DNA of 64,000 nt from VAZQ01 sp035693615. GTDB lineage: Bacteria; Pseudomonadota; Alphaproteobacteria; Rhizobiales; Xanthobacteraceae. Positions 51,125 through 59,069 of the stretch are shown here, one piece after another (position 1 is the first letter of the stretch; every line of letters begins with the position of its first letter). The notes under the pieces were generated by a model. It saw only the letters and a program-made list of their open reading frames with translations, was not told the DNA's origin and did not search any database. Position numbers and translations under genes: made by a program. The DNA lies in contig DASSGH010000114.1 in the NCBI GenBank assembly GCA_035693615.1, positions 39,122 to 103,121 on the forward strand, written 5' to 3'.

Positions 51125-51346
51125 ATGGCGAAGAAGCAAGCCGAGACGGTCTACAAAATCGTCGAAGTCGTGGGTGTCAGCGAGAAGTCGTGGGAGGAGG
51201 CAGGCCGCGCGGCGGTGGAAACGGCAGCCGGCACGCTGCGCGACCTGCGCGTCGCCGAAGTGACGCAGATGGATATGAAGGTGGAAGACGGAAAAGTCGC
51301 CGCATTTCGCACCCGCGTGTCGCTGTCGTTCAAATACGAGGCTTGA
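51125..51346 (+). CDS. Dodecin family flavin-binding protein
   Basis: A 73-residue protein: 'VYKIVEVVGVSEKSWEEAGRAAVETAAGT' in order, and 'RVAEVTQMDMKVEDGKVAAFRTRVSLSFKYE'-type C-terminus, the short beta-alpha-beta-beta fold of dodecins, which assemble as dodecamers storing flavin or CoA derivatives. The flavin-stacking residue is usually Trp36 in halophilic dodecin; here that position is in 'TLRDLRVAEV' and lacks Trp, so the ligand may differ. GGGAGGATGCC precedes the ATG at 51125. The longer frame upstream is not coding. Confidence 0.88.
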   Translation: MAKKQAETVYKIVEVVGVSEKSWEEAGRAAVETAAGTLRDLRVAEVTQMDMKVEDGKVAAFRTRVSLSFKYEA

Positions 51347-51502
51347 GACCACGGCTCGAGGCGAAATTCAGGCGATTTCGCGTCAGCTGCGCTTGATGAG
51401 GAGGCGCCCCTATGCCGCGAGCCGGCGCAACTCGGCTCGGGTCGCGGGCGAGCGCCCTCGACACAACTCATTGGAATAACTGACCTTCAGAGCCGAGGGC
51501 CC

Positions 51503-51532
51503 GGCAAGGCGGCTCGGAAGCCGTGCCTTTTT
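51503..51532 (+). terminator. Candidate intrinsic terminator downstream of dodecin
   Basis: CGGCT pairs with AGCCG, and GGCA with TGCC, with an asymmetric AGG bulge, followed by TTTTT. It lies 157 bp after the dodecin stop and 67 bp before the next small gene. Confidence 0.5.
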
Positions 51533-51598
51533 GCCGAATGCTTTGAACCTTCCATCGTCTCGCCGCGACCAAATACCGGGAGATCTTGGGGGAGCGTC

Positions 51599-51811
51599 AT
51601 GAACAATTTCTCGCTGCTGACCGCTGATCGCGCGACCCATCTCAAAGTGGTCGCGGTGGCGCTGGTCTGCGCGATGCTGGTCGCTGGCGTCGGCCTTGCA
51701 GCGCGGGTCGCCGACCAGTCTGCCGCCGCCGATGCGAGTCTGGAAGCAACCGTGATCAAGCCGGCCACGCCGGTCACCGCATCGGTGAGCGAGCCTCGCA
51801 CCATCCGCTGA
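51599..51811 (+). CDS. Small single-TM protein of unknown function
   Basis: A 70-residue protein with one hydrophobic segment at about residues 17-35 (VVAVALVCAMLVAGVGLAA) and a short Ala/Thr/Pro-rich tail. It could be a membrane anchor or a secreted peptide. GGGGGAGCGTC precedes the ATG and a clean intrinsic terminator follows 29 bp after the stop, so it is probably a real monocistronic gene. No family recognised. Confidence 0.6.
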   Translation: MNNFSLLTADRATHLKVVAVALVCAMLVAGVGLAARVADQSAAADASLEATVIKPATPVTASVSEPRTIR

Positions 51812-51839
51812 CGGATTACCTTCTCAACCCCCAAACTTT

Positions 51840-51865
51840 GCGCGCCTTTGGCGCGCTTTTCTTTT
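51840..51865 (+). terminator. Intrinsic terminator
   Basis: A perfect 7-bp stem GCGCGCC / GGCGCGC with TTT loop followed by TTTTCTTTT, 29 bp after the stop of the small membrane protein at 51599. Confidence 0.85.
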
Positions 51866-51937
51866 GGGCTGCGATCATTGACGCAGTCCCCCGATGCCGG
51901 CGGCGGTCGCAGCGTCCGAGCGCAGCCCTCGCGGCCC

Positions 51938-52834
51938 TCATTCGTCGAAGCGGGATTCCGGCGGCGCCGGCCGTCGCGGCGCGGGGATGGCGGGGAGCGG
52001 AACGCCGGCTTGGCGCATCAGTTCGAGCGGCTGAAGCATCGGCGGCAGGCGATCGGGCGCAAAGCGCCACGCCGCCAGCAGCGCTACCATGGCTACGACC
52101 ACCAGCGTCATGAGGACCGCGAATGCCCGCCAGCGCCTGAGCCGGCGATGCATGCTCAATGCGGCCGGCGCCGCAGGCGGCGCATGCGGCTCACTCGACG
52201 CCTGCCGCGCAGACTCAGCGGAGGCGGCCGCGACAGGCGGACTCGGTACCGCCTCAACTGCCGACATCCCCGTCGCGTGCAAAGTGGGCGCGGGGGGCAG
52301 TTCCGGCACCGGCGCTGAAGTTTCTTCCGAGGCTGGCGCAGGAGTCGCTTCGGAAGCCGGCGCTTCGGACATTGGCGCGGGCGTCGCTTCCGATCCTGGC
52401 GCAGGGGTCGCTTCGGCGGCGGTCGTCGGCAACGCCTCCGGGATTGGCGCTAGAGGCGCCTCCTCGGCAGCCGTCGAGGTCGCTTCTGAGCTTAATGTCG
52501 TTGCTGTTTCGGATATCACCGCTTCGATCGCATCGAGGCTCGGCGGCTCCGCCGCCGATGCTGGCGCGGGGAATGGCATTGGCGGCTCCGTAACCCGTGT
52601 CTGTTCCCGGCCCTCGAGCATCTTAGCTTTGATGCGCGGCCAAATCGCGGAGCCCGGCTCGACCGGTTCGACCATCAGGTACAAATCTCCGAAGCGGCGT
52701 TCCCACGACTCCACTTTGGCGGCGAACGCTGCGTCCGCGTCCAGCAACGTACGCGCCTGTTCCCGCTCCTCGACGTCCAGCGTGCCGAGCACGTATTCGG
52801 CAGCCAATCCCTCCATGTGATCGAGCTCGCTCAT
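51938..52834 (-). CDS. Anti-sigma factor, RskA-like, with long Ala/Pro/Glu linker
   Basis: A 298-residue membrane protein. Residues ~5-75 form an anti-sigma domain ('AAEYVLGTLDVEEREQARTLLDAD', in parts, as in RskA). Then comes a linker of ~150 residues of low complexity with repeats of 'EATPAP' type, a single TM segment at ~235-257 (FAVLMTLVVVAMVALLAAW), and a short periplasmic Pro-rich tail of about 45 residues. The C-terminal RskA domain is thus reduced. The ATG overlaps the sigma stop by ATGA, so the pair is co-translated. Confidence 0.85.
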   Translation of the reverse strand: MSELDHMEGLAAEYVLGTLDVEEREQARTLLDADAAFAAKVESWERRFGDLYLMVEPVEPGSAIWPRIKAKMLEGREQTRVTEPPMPFPAPASAAEPPSLDAIEAVISETATTLSSEATSTAAEEAPLAPIPEALPTTAAEATPAPGSEATPAPMSEAPASEATPAPASEETSAPVPELPPAPTLHATGMSAVEAVPSPPVAAASAESARQASSEPHAPPAAPAALSMHRRLRRWRAFAVLMTLVVVAMVALLAAWRFAPDRLPPMLQPLELMRQAGVPLPAIPAPRRPAPPESRFDE

Positions 52835-53373
52835 GACGTGAGGCACCCGTCGATCTCGAGCAGGCTTCGCCGCAGCGATGCCCTGACCAGATCGGCCGGC
52901 ATCCCGAGCTTTGCCGAGAGCTGATCGCGGCTGAATGCCCCGTAATAGGCGATGAGCAGCATGCGCTGACGGTCCGGTTCAAGCCGTCCGATGCAAGTCA
53001 GCAACTGCTTGAGATCGTCCGTCAACTCGTGCCGCGGAACGCTGGCGGGCCCCTCGTCCTCCTCGGTGATTTCCAGCTCGCTGTCGGTGACCGGCGGCTG
53101 CGGCGCTCGCGCCGCGTCGATGGCCAAGCGGCGGGCGATCGCCACCATCCAGGCAAGTGGGGTCAACCGGGCGGGATCATAGTTGCCGGCATCGCGCCGG
53201 ATCTGGAGATAAGCTTGCTCCAAGACCTCGGCAGCGAGGTCATGGCGGCGCAGAATCCGCAGCACTACGCCGTAGAGCTTAGGGCAGGTCGCCCCGTAGA
53301 GGCGCTCGAAGGCGACCGCATCGCCTTTGGCAACCGCCGCAAGCAGCCATGTGATTTCCACCGGCGTCGACAT
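52831..53373 (-). CDS. ECF-type RNA polymerase sigma factor (SigK/RpoE-like)
   Basis: A 180-residue sigma factor. Region 2 has 'AFERLYGATCPKLYGVVLRIL', then 'AAEVLEQAYLQI' and 'LAWMVAIARRLAIDAAR'; region 4 has 'LEPDRQRMLLIAYYGAFSRDQLSAKLGMP' in order. The layout matches ECF sigmas with RskA-type anti-sigmas. No autoregulatory promoter could be identified with confidence. The downstream anti-sigma gene is coupled by ATGA. The stress sensed is unknown. Confidence 0.9.
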   Translation of the reverse strand: MSTPVEITWLLAAVAKGDAVAFERLYGATCPKLYGVVLRILRRHDLAAEVLEQAYLQIRRDAGNYDPARLTPLAWMVAIARRLAIDAARAPQPPVTDSELEITEEDEGPASVPRHELTDDLKQLLTCIGRLEPDRQRMLLIAYYGAFSRDQLSAKLGMPADLVRASLRRSLLEIDGCLTS

Positions 53374-53656
53374 GAGACCCGAAAGTTCCTCCTTCCTCGC
53401 AACGACCAGCAGGCTTGTGCGACGGCGCCGCTTGGGCGCGCATGGCTGGCGGACTGCCCGCCCGCGAACAACGCATTCGCGCCAATGGGCCAGCGCGGTT
53501 CCGCCGCCAGCGATACCCCGAAAGGCGATTATGGCCGCCGAAGCCCGCCTCCGTCGAGAATGAATTTCCCACGCGCGGCGCGGCGAATGGCTCGAGTTCC
53601 GGGTCGAGCCCGTGCGCTTGGGCGCAATCCAGGTTCGATGGCTGGCCGGAGGAGGG

Positions 53657-54070
53657 TTACGCCCGCGCGCTGCTGCGCATCAGTTCCATCGCCTCGGATT
53701 CGGCCTGCGCGCCGTCATGCTCCTCGGCGCGCTCGCGCATCTGATCGCGCTCGTCGAGCAGCTCGGCCTTCTTCATCTCCTCGAAGGCCTCGCTGAGAGC
53801 AGCTTTGGCGTCTTCCAACTGCGTTTTCAGTTCGTTCGCCGAGCGCTTGAGGTTGTCGCGCCGTTGGATCGCCGCCTTGGCGTAGGTCGGGTAGGCGAAA
53901 TGTCCCGGATCATGAATGCCGGAACGATCCTGCTCGATCTTGATGTCGCGCTCGAGATCGCTGCTGATGCGCTCGAACTCGCTGATCATGCTCTCGATCT
54001 GGGCGACCCTGCGACGCCGTTCGTCGACCTGAAATTTCTTCAGGCGAATGAGTGTCTCGCGTGACTTCAT
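53657..54070 (-). CDS. fliJ: Flagellar export protein FliJ
   Basis: A 137-residue coiled-coil protein of the Rhizobiales FliJ type, beginning 'MKSRETLIRLKKFQVDERRR', with 'HFAYPTYAKAAIQRRDNLKRSA' in the centre and heptads through most of its length. FliJ is the stalk-like chaperone of the flagellar type III ATPase FliI. The ATG at 54070 starts the family sequence; the upstream frame is not coding. No fliI gene adjoins, and the only neighbour upstream is the divergent ctrA region. Confidence 0.87.
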   Translation of the reverse strand: MKSRETLIRLKKFQVDERRRRVAQIESMISEFERISSDLERDIKIEQDRSGIHDPGHFAYPTYAKAAIQRRDNLKRSANELKTQLEDAKAALSEAFEEMKKAELLDERDQMRERAEEHDGAQAESEAMELMRSSARA

Positions 54071-54656
54071 CGACTCGTGCTCCCCCGAAGCCCCGGCGCT
54101 GCCACGTCGAACAGGCGCGGCCGCCCCCCTGACGCAAGCCTCCAGGCGCCGCGTGGCGGAACGGTATCCACGCGGCCCTCGGCGTTGCGCAACGCGTTGA
54201 TATCCTTGCCCAAGACTCATTGCTGCTTCCTTACCTCCCCAGCGCGAAGCGAGCTGTCGCTCTCGTTTGCGCTTTTGCGGACACAGCGGCTCACCTCGCG
54301 CACGGCTGCGCGCCGGATCTTAACTTGGTGTTTACCCGCGTCATTAATCATTAGGTCACCGTTATGGACGTCAGGGACCCGCCGGCGGGCCGGGACGCAG
54401 GGGCCGAACTCTCTCGATCGATTAGACGCGACGCTTAAAGTCAGACATGAGATGACGCTTGGAAAGAAAACCGCTCCCGTGCAGTATCTTACGGCGATTC
54501 GCCCGAGCCTTCCTGCAGAGGGCACGCGCACGTCGGAACCAGGTTTTGTTAACTGTGCGCCGGTAATGTTCCGACACGGTTTGTCCCAAGGCGTTCTCGA
54601 GGGCCGCCGCGGCGGCGTGCCGACCTGAGCCCGACGCGGCGAGGAAGGGGACTGGG
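54071..54656. promoter_or_regulatory. 586-bp intergenic region between fliJ and ctrA, with a CtrA-box-like site
   Basis: No coding sequence found. It includes TTAA-N7-TTTAC at 54320-54335, close to the CtrA binding motif TTAA-N7-TTAA(C), and an isolated TTAAC near 54549. A long ctrA leader with multiple promoters and autoregulation is usual in alphaproteobacteria. No fliI remnant is visible. Confidence 0.5.
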
Positions 54657-55358
54657 ATGCGCGTATTGCTGATTGAGGACGACAGTGCCACCGCTCAATC
54701 CATTGAGCTGATGCTCAAGTCGGAGAGCTTCAACGTCTATACCACCGATTTGGGCGAGGAAGGTGTCGATCTCGGCAAGCTTTACGACTACGACATCATC
54801 CTGCTCGACCTGAACCTACCGGACATGTCCGGCTTCGAGGTGTTGCGGTCGCTGCGCGTCTCCAAGGTAAAGACCCCCATTCTCATCCTCACCGGCCTTG
54901 CCGGGATAGAGGACAAGGTCAGGGGCCTCGGCTTCGGCGCCGACGATTACATGACCAAACCGTTCCACAAGGACGAGCTGGTGGCGCGCATCCACGCGAT
55001 CGTGCGGCGCTCGAAAGGCCATGCCCAGTCGGTGATCCAGACCGGCGACCTGATCGTCAATCTCGATACCAAGACGGTGGAGGTGAATGGGGCACGCGTG
55101 CACCTTACCGGCAAGGAGTACCAGATGCTGGAGCTCCTGAGCCTGCGCAAAGGCACGACCTTGACCAAGGAAATGTTCCTCAACCACCTGTACGGCGGCA
55201 TGGACGAGCCGGAGCTCAAGATCATCGACGTGTTCATCTGCAAGCTGCGCAAGAAGCTCGCCAACGCCTCGAGCGGCAAGAACTACATTGAGACGGTGTG
55301 GGGCCGCGGCTACGTGCTGCGCGAGCCGGCCGATGACGAGGCGCGCATTCCGGCTTGA
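54657..55358 (+). CDS. ctrA: Cell-cycle master response regulator CtrA
   Basis: A 233-residue OmpR-type response regulator: receiver with phospho-acceptor D51 ('DIILLDLNLPDMSGFEVL'), acidic D8/D9, conserved Thr in 'ILILTGLAG' and Lys in 'DYMTKPFHKDELVARI', then a winged-helix DNA-binding domain ('LTGKEYQMLELLSLRKG', 'KLRKKLANASSG', 'VWGRGYVLRE'). Sequence is nearly that of known CtrA proteins. GGAAGGGGACTGGG precedes the ATG. It controls cell-cycle and motility genes, is phosphorylated through ChpT (encoded at 56439), and lies beside flagellar and envelope genes. Confidence 0.97.
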   Translation: MRVLLIEDDSATAQSIELMLKSESFNVYTTDLGEEGVDLGKLYDYDIILLDLNLPDMSGFEVLRSLRVSKVKTPILILTGLAGIEDKVRGLGFGADDYMTKPFHKDELVARIHAIVRRSKGHAQSVIQTGDLIVNLDTKTVEVNGARVHLTGKEYQMLELLSLRKGTTLTKEMFLNHLYGGMDEPELKIIDVFICKLRKKLANASSGKNYIETVWGRGYVLREPADDEARIPA

Positions 55359-55500
55359 CGGACCGCGCAGGCGCGCCGCTCGGAAAAGACTAACAAAGTC
55401 GATATTGCGCCGCCGCGGCCATTACATGGCGCGCAGCGATTGACGGTTCGCGTGCGCTCCGTAGAGTGTGCGGCTTACCTTCCCCTCCCGCCCCTCGCCC

Positions 55501-56334
55501 ATGGCTGCGCCCTACATTCCCGCACTATCCGCGCACAGCGCCGAAATCCCCGCCATCGGCTTCGGCACCTCGTCGTTGGGCGATTGCGGCGAGATCGTCG
55601 CCACCGCGCTCAAGCTCGGCTATCGGCACATCGACACGGCTTGGAAATACGGCACCGAGCGCGGCGTCGCTGAAGGCATGCGCGCTTCCGGCGTGCCGCG
55701 CAGCGAGATCTTTCTGACCACCAAGGTATCGCACGAATTCCTGCGCGCCGATGACTTCGCCCGCTCCGTCGACGAGAGCTTGAAGAACCTCGGCGTCGAC
55801 TTCGTCGATCTTCTGCTCGTGCACTGGCCGAACCCGCAGATCCCGCTCAGTGAGCCGATGCCCGCCCTCGCCCGGGCCAAGCGGCAAGGCCTCACGCGCC
55901 ATATCGGGGTGGCGAATTTCAATATCGCAATGCTCGACGAAGCGATCCGGCTCTGCCCGGAGCCCCTGGTCAACCTGCAGGCCGAGTATCACGCCCATCT
56001 CGATCAGACGAAGCTAACCGAGGCGTGCCGGCGGCGCGGTCTGATCTTCACCGCTTATTGCCCGCTCGGCCGCGGACGTCTGCTGCGCGACCCGGTGCTC
56101 GCCGAGATTGCCGCCCGCAAGGGCCGGCCGCTCGCCCAAATCGCCCTGCGCTGGCTCGTCCAGCAGGGCAACATCATTCCCATCCCTCGCTCGTCGAATG
56201 CTGAGCGAATGGCCGAGAACCTCGGCGTGTTTGACTTCGCGTTGACCGAGGAGGAGATGAGGCGGATCGCGGCGCTCAAGCGGCCGGACGGCAGGATCGC
56301 CGATCCCGCAGGCCGCGCGCCGGCATGGGATTGA
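55501..56334 (+). CDS. Aldo/keto reductase
   Basis: A 277-residue AKR with the full catalytic tetrad: Asp and Tyr in 'HIDTAWKYGTE', Lys in 'FLTTKVSHEF' and His in 'LLVHWPNP'. The NADPH-binding end 'IPIPRSSNAERMAEN' is present. Such 2,5-diketogluconate-reductase-like enzymes reduce aldehydes and ketones; the substrate is unknown. The ATG at 55501 fits the family start; there is no strong ribosome site. It is convergent with chpT and followed by a REP-like palindrome. Confidence 0.9.
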   Translation: MAAPYIPALSAHSAEIPAIGFGTSSLGDCGEIVATALKLGYRHIDTAWKYGTERGVAEGMRASGVPRSEIFLTTKVSHEFLRADDFARSVDESLKNLGVDFVDLLLVHWPNPQIPLSEPMPALARAKRQGLTRHIGVANFNIAMLDEAIRLCPEPLVNLQAEYHAHLDQTKLTEACRRRGLIFTAYCPLGRGRLLRDPVLAEIAARKGRPLAQIALRWLVQQGNIIPIPRSSNAERMAENLGVFDFALTEEEMRRIAALKRPDGRIADPAGRAPAWD

Positions 56335-56360
56335 CGCCGCCGCCTGCGGATCGAGACGAC

Positions 56361-56437
56361 CCGTCATGGCCGGGCTTGTCACTGCAAGGCGAGTTCATCC
56401 GACTTGCGGCACTTTAACTGCGTGCGGGGCATGACGG
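56361..56437. repeat. REP-like inverted repeat at convergent junction
   Basis: CCGTCATGGCCGGG (56361-56374) pairs with CGGGGCATGACGG (56425-56437), about 11 of 13 positions, with a ~50-nt spacer. It shares the GTCATGnCCGG core with 24607-24636 and lies between the aldo/keto reductase and chpT stops. Confidence 0.5.
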
Positions 56438-56438
56438 C

Positions 56439-57086
56439 TCAGAGGTTAGTCGTGGCGATGATGATGGCATCACCCTCGGCCTTGAGCGTGACCTCGAGCC
56501 CGCAGGCGCGAGCGAGCAGCCCGGCGTAGAATGGCTGGATCGCGTGGGCGTCGACGGAACCGTTCTCGGAAGTGCCTTGCAGCAAGGCCGGCACGGCATG
56601 CGGAATGCGAGCATTGAGTCCGGACGCGACGATCCGGAAGCCCATGCCCTCGCCTTCCCCGACCGGATCGATCGCGAGCGTGCCGCCGCGCGGGATAGTC
56701 TGGTTGGCGATGACCAACAAATTGAGCAGCAGCTTGATCCGGTTTTTCGGCAACAGGCCGCGCGGCAGATTCCAGACGAGCTTGGTCTTCTCAGCTTCGA
56801 TGAAACCAAGCGCCATCGCTTGCGCGTCGCCGAGTTCGACTTTGGCGGTGAGCGCGCCGGCCGCGCCGAAGGCGAGACGGCAGAATTGCAGACGCGCCGA
56901 AGCCGTCTTCGCGCTCCGCTTGATGAGGTCGAGGGCGAAAGTCTTGGTCTCCGCGTCGCTGCCTTCCTCCTCCAGCACCTCGAGCCCGTTGACGATCGCC
57001 CCGGTGGGGCTGATCAGGTCATGGCAAACGCGCGAGCACAGGAGGGCCGCGAGATCGAGCGGATCAAGTGCGATGGCTACGGACAT
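56439..57086 (-). CDS. chpT: Histidine phosphotransferase ChpT
   Basis: A 215-residue protein with the phospho-accepting His at H22 in 'SRVCHDLISPTGAIVNGLEVL', split at the helix, followed by a degenerate Bergerat-like ATPase domain ('NLPRGLLPKNRIKLLLNLLVIAN'-type block) lacking ATP-binding G boxes, as in ChpT. ChpT passes phosphate from CckA to CtrA and CpdR. The ATG at 57086 starts the family sequence; the longer frame upstream is non-coding and covers a tandem repeat. Its location close to ctrA fits the pathway. Confidence 0.92.
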   Translation of the reverse strand: MSVAIALDPLDLAALLCSRVCHDLISPTGAIVNGLEVLEEEGSDAETKTFALDLIKRSAKTASARLQFCRLAFGAAGALTAKVELGDAQAMALGFIEAEKTKLVWNLPRGLLPKNRIKLLLNLLVIANQTIPRGGTLAIDPVGEGEGMGFRIVASGLNARIPHAVPALLQGTSENGSVDAHAIQPFYAGLLARACGLEVTLKAEGDAIIIATTNL

Positions 57087-57183
57087 GGAGGACGTCTCCG
57101 GTGGCGGATCGGCGGAGCCGTAAGTGGGGGGGTGACGCAAGCGCATGGCATCGCTGCGCCGGTGTGATACACCGCAGCTGCTT

Positions 57184-57243
57184 AATCTGCCAAGACTCAA
57201 TCTGCCAAGACTCAACTGAGAAGACTTCAACTGGGAAGAACTG
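57184..57243. repeat. Four-unit 15-bp tandem repeat in the chpT-cysQ divergent promoter region
   Basis: AATCTGCCAAGACTC occurs twice exactly (57184-57198 and 57199-57213), then in two decayed copies AACTGAGAAGACTTC and AACTGGGAAGAACTG (57214-57243). It ends 20 bp before the cysQ start. Confidence 0.75.
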
Positions 57244-57263
57244 ATCAGCAAAGGCTGCCCACG

Positions 57264-58100
57264 GTGGGAACGCAGGACAGCACGGCTACCGATGACCGGC
57301 TCCTCGACGAGCTGACCACTGTCGTCTCCGCTGCGGGGGCGGCGATTCTCGTCACCCGTTCGGGTTCCCTCGATACTCGCACCAAGCCCGATCTGACGCC
57401 GGTCACGGCCTGCGATCATGCGGCCGAAGCGGTCATCCTCGAGGGGGTGGCGCGGCTTTTACCCGGCATATGTATCGTGTCGGAGGAGGCGGCGAGCCGT
57501 GCGCTGCCGCAGCACATTCCCGACAGCTTCGTTTTGGTCGATCCCCTCGACGGCACGCGGGAACTCATCGCCGGGCGCGATGAATTTACCATCAATGTTG
57601 CGATCATCGCCGGCGGGCGTCCGCGGCTCGGCATCGTCGCCGCCCCCGCGCAGGCGCTCCTGTGGCGCGGCATTGAGGGCCGCGGCGCCGAACGGTTGCG
57701 CCTTTCGCCCGGTGCGCCGGCGAGCGCCGCGCAGGCGCGCAGTCCCATCCGAACCCGCCCTTCGCCGCGTTCCGCCCTGGTCGCGGCGGTCAGCCGCTCG
57801 CATCTCGATCCCCAGACGGAGGCCTATCTCGCGCGACTGCCGGTCAGCGAACGGCGCGCCTGCGGTTCGGCGGTCAAGTTCTGCCAAGTCGCCGAAGGAA
57901 GCGCCGACGTCTACGCGCGCCTTTCGCCGACCTGCGAGTGGGACGTGGCGGCCGGCCACGCGGTGCTCGCGGCCGCCGGCGGCATGGTGAACACGCCGGA
58001 AGGAGCCCCCATGAGCTACGGACGGATGGCGGCGAACTTCCGTGTCCCTGCTTTCATCGCCTGGGGCGACCCATCGTTAGCCGCGCGGCTTCCTACCTGA
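57264..58100 (+). CDS. cysQ: 3'(2'),5'-bisphosphate nucleotidase/inositol monophosphatase family (CysQ-like)
   Basis: A 278-residue Mg-dependent, Li-sensitive phosphatase-fold protein. Motifs are 'KPDLTPVTACDHAAEAVIL' (first Asp), 'VSEEAASR' (Glu), 'LVDPLDGTRE' and 'CEWDVAAGHAVLAAAGG'. 'DGTRE' with 'GRDEFTINVA' favours CysQ (PAP phosphatase) over inositol phosphatase. The start is a GTG at 57264 (AAGG ahead). It is divergent from chpT. It probably recycles 3'-phosphoadenosine 5'-phosphate from sulfate assimilation. Confidence 0.88.
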   Translation: MGTQDSTATDDRLLDELTTVVSAAGAAILVTRSGSLDTRTKPDLTPVTACDHAAEAVILEGVARLLPGICIVSEEAASRALPQHIPDSFVLVDPLDGTRELIAGRDEFTINVAIIAGGRPRLGIVAAPAQALLWRGIEGRGAERLRLSPGAPASAAQARSPIRTRPSPRSALVAAVSRSHLDPQTEAYLARLPVSERRACGSAVKFCQVAEGSADVYARLSPTCEWDVAAGHAVLAAAGGMVNTPEGAPMSYGRMAANFRVPAFIAWGDPSLAARLPT

Positions 58101-58230
58101 GATTTCCGCTGCCGCCGCCATGCGGCCATAGTCTTGCCGGTCATGGGGCAATTCGGTTGCGGTTTGGCCGCAAAGCCGAGGTATCGTCGTCGTCAGCGGT
58201 GTAATTGACCCTCGATCCATGGAGCATTCG

Positions 58231-58908
58231 ATGCGCGCCGTGACGCGGAGCGTCGCTTTGGCCCTTCTCCTCCTCGGATTGGCAAGCGCGCCCCTGATGG
58301 CCCAAGCCAATCCCCCCCAAGGCTATCCCCAAGCCAATCCTCCGCCCCCGAGTGCTCCCCCAAGCGCGCAGCCACAACCTCCCCAGGGCCAATCGCCGGA
58401 ATACCAAGGTCAGCAAGGGCAAGCTCCACACTATTCCTCGCTCGAAGTCGTTGATGCCGGTCATCGCTTTTTCGGCACCATCTCGCGCGGGCTCGCGCAG
58501 ATCGTCGAGAAGGCGGGGAGCCAATTCGGCCTGCCCAACGGCTATGTGCTCGGCCAGGAAGCCGGCGGCGCGGTCGTCGCAGGGCTGCGCTACGGGGAAG
58601 GCATCCTCTACACGAAGAATGCCGGAGACCTGCGGGTGTTTTGGCAAGGGCCTTCGCTCGGCTTCGACTTTGGTGGCGACGGCGCGCGCACGATGATGCT
58701 GATCTACAACCTGCCGGCCACCGATGCGATTTATCAGCGCTTCGCCGGCATCGACGGTTCCGCCTACTTCGTCGGCGGCTTGGGAATGACGGCGCTGACC
58801 ATGAATAATATCGTCGTGGTTCCGATCCGCACGGGCGTCGGAATGCGGCTCGGCGCCAATGTGGGCTATCTCAAATTTACGCCGACGGCGACCTGGAATC
58901 CGTTCTGA
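58231..58908 (+). CDS. eipA: EipA family (DUF1134) periplasmic envelope-integrity protein
   Basis: A 225-residue exported protein: signal MRAVTRSVALALLLLGLASA, a Pro/Gln-rich low-complexity linker (residues ~25-72), then the DUF1134 beta-barrel-like domain ('DAGHRFFGTISRGLAQIVEKAG', in pieces, 'LGQEAGGAVVAGLRYGEG', 'GPSLGFDFGGDGARTMML', 'GIGMRLGANVGYLKFT'-type end). In Brucella EipA supports the cell envelope and is directly controlled by CtrA, consistent with this neighbourhood. ATG 58231 with GGAG six bases ahead is preferred to the ATG at 58219. Confidence 0.9.
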   Translation: MRAVTRSVALALLLLGLASAPLMAQANPPQGYPQANPPPPSAPPSAQPQPPQGQSPEYQGQQGQAPHYSSLEVVDAGHRFFGTISRGLAQIVEKAGSQFGLPNGYVLGQEAGGAVVAGLRYGEGILYTKNAGDLRVFWQGPSLGFDFGGDGARTMMLIYNLPATDAIYQRFAGIDGSAYFVGGLGMTALTMNNIVVVPIRTGVGMRLGANVGYLKFTPTATWNPF

Positions 58909-59069
58909 TTGGTTGCCTCGGGCGTGCGCGCGCGCCCGGACGACGCGACCGTACAAGGCATGTGCCTGCTTTCGCAGCTGAAATGCAGGCCCTCACCACT
59001 GCCAATAGGGCGTGATCCACCCCCGGCATTCTGCTAACAATCAAGGGCAGTAGTGGTGCAGGAGGCGTC

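Noticed and set aside
54217..54691. Two overlapping minus-strand frames between fliJ and ctrA as candidate fliI fragments
   Set aside because: Neither contains Walker motifs or any FliI-like sequence.
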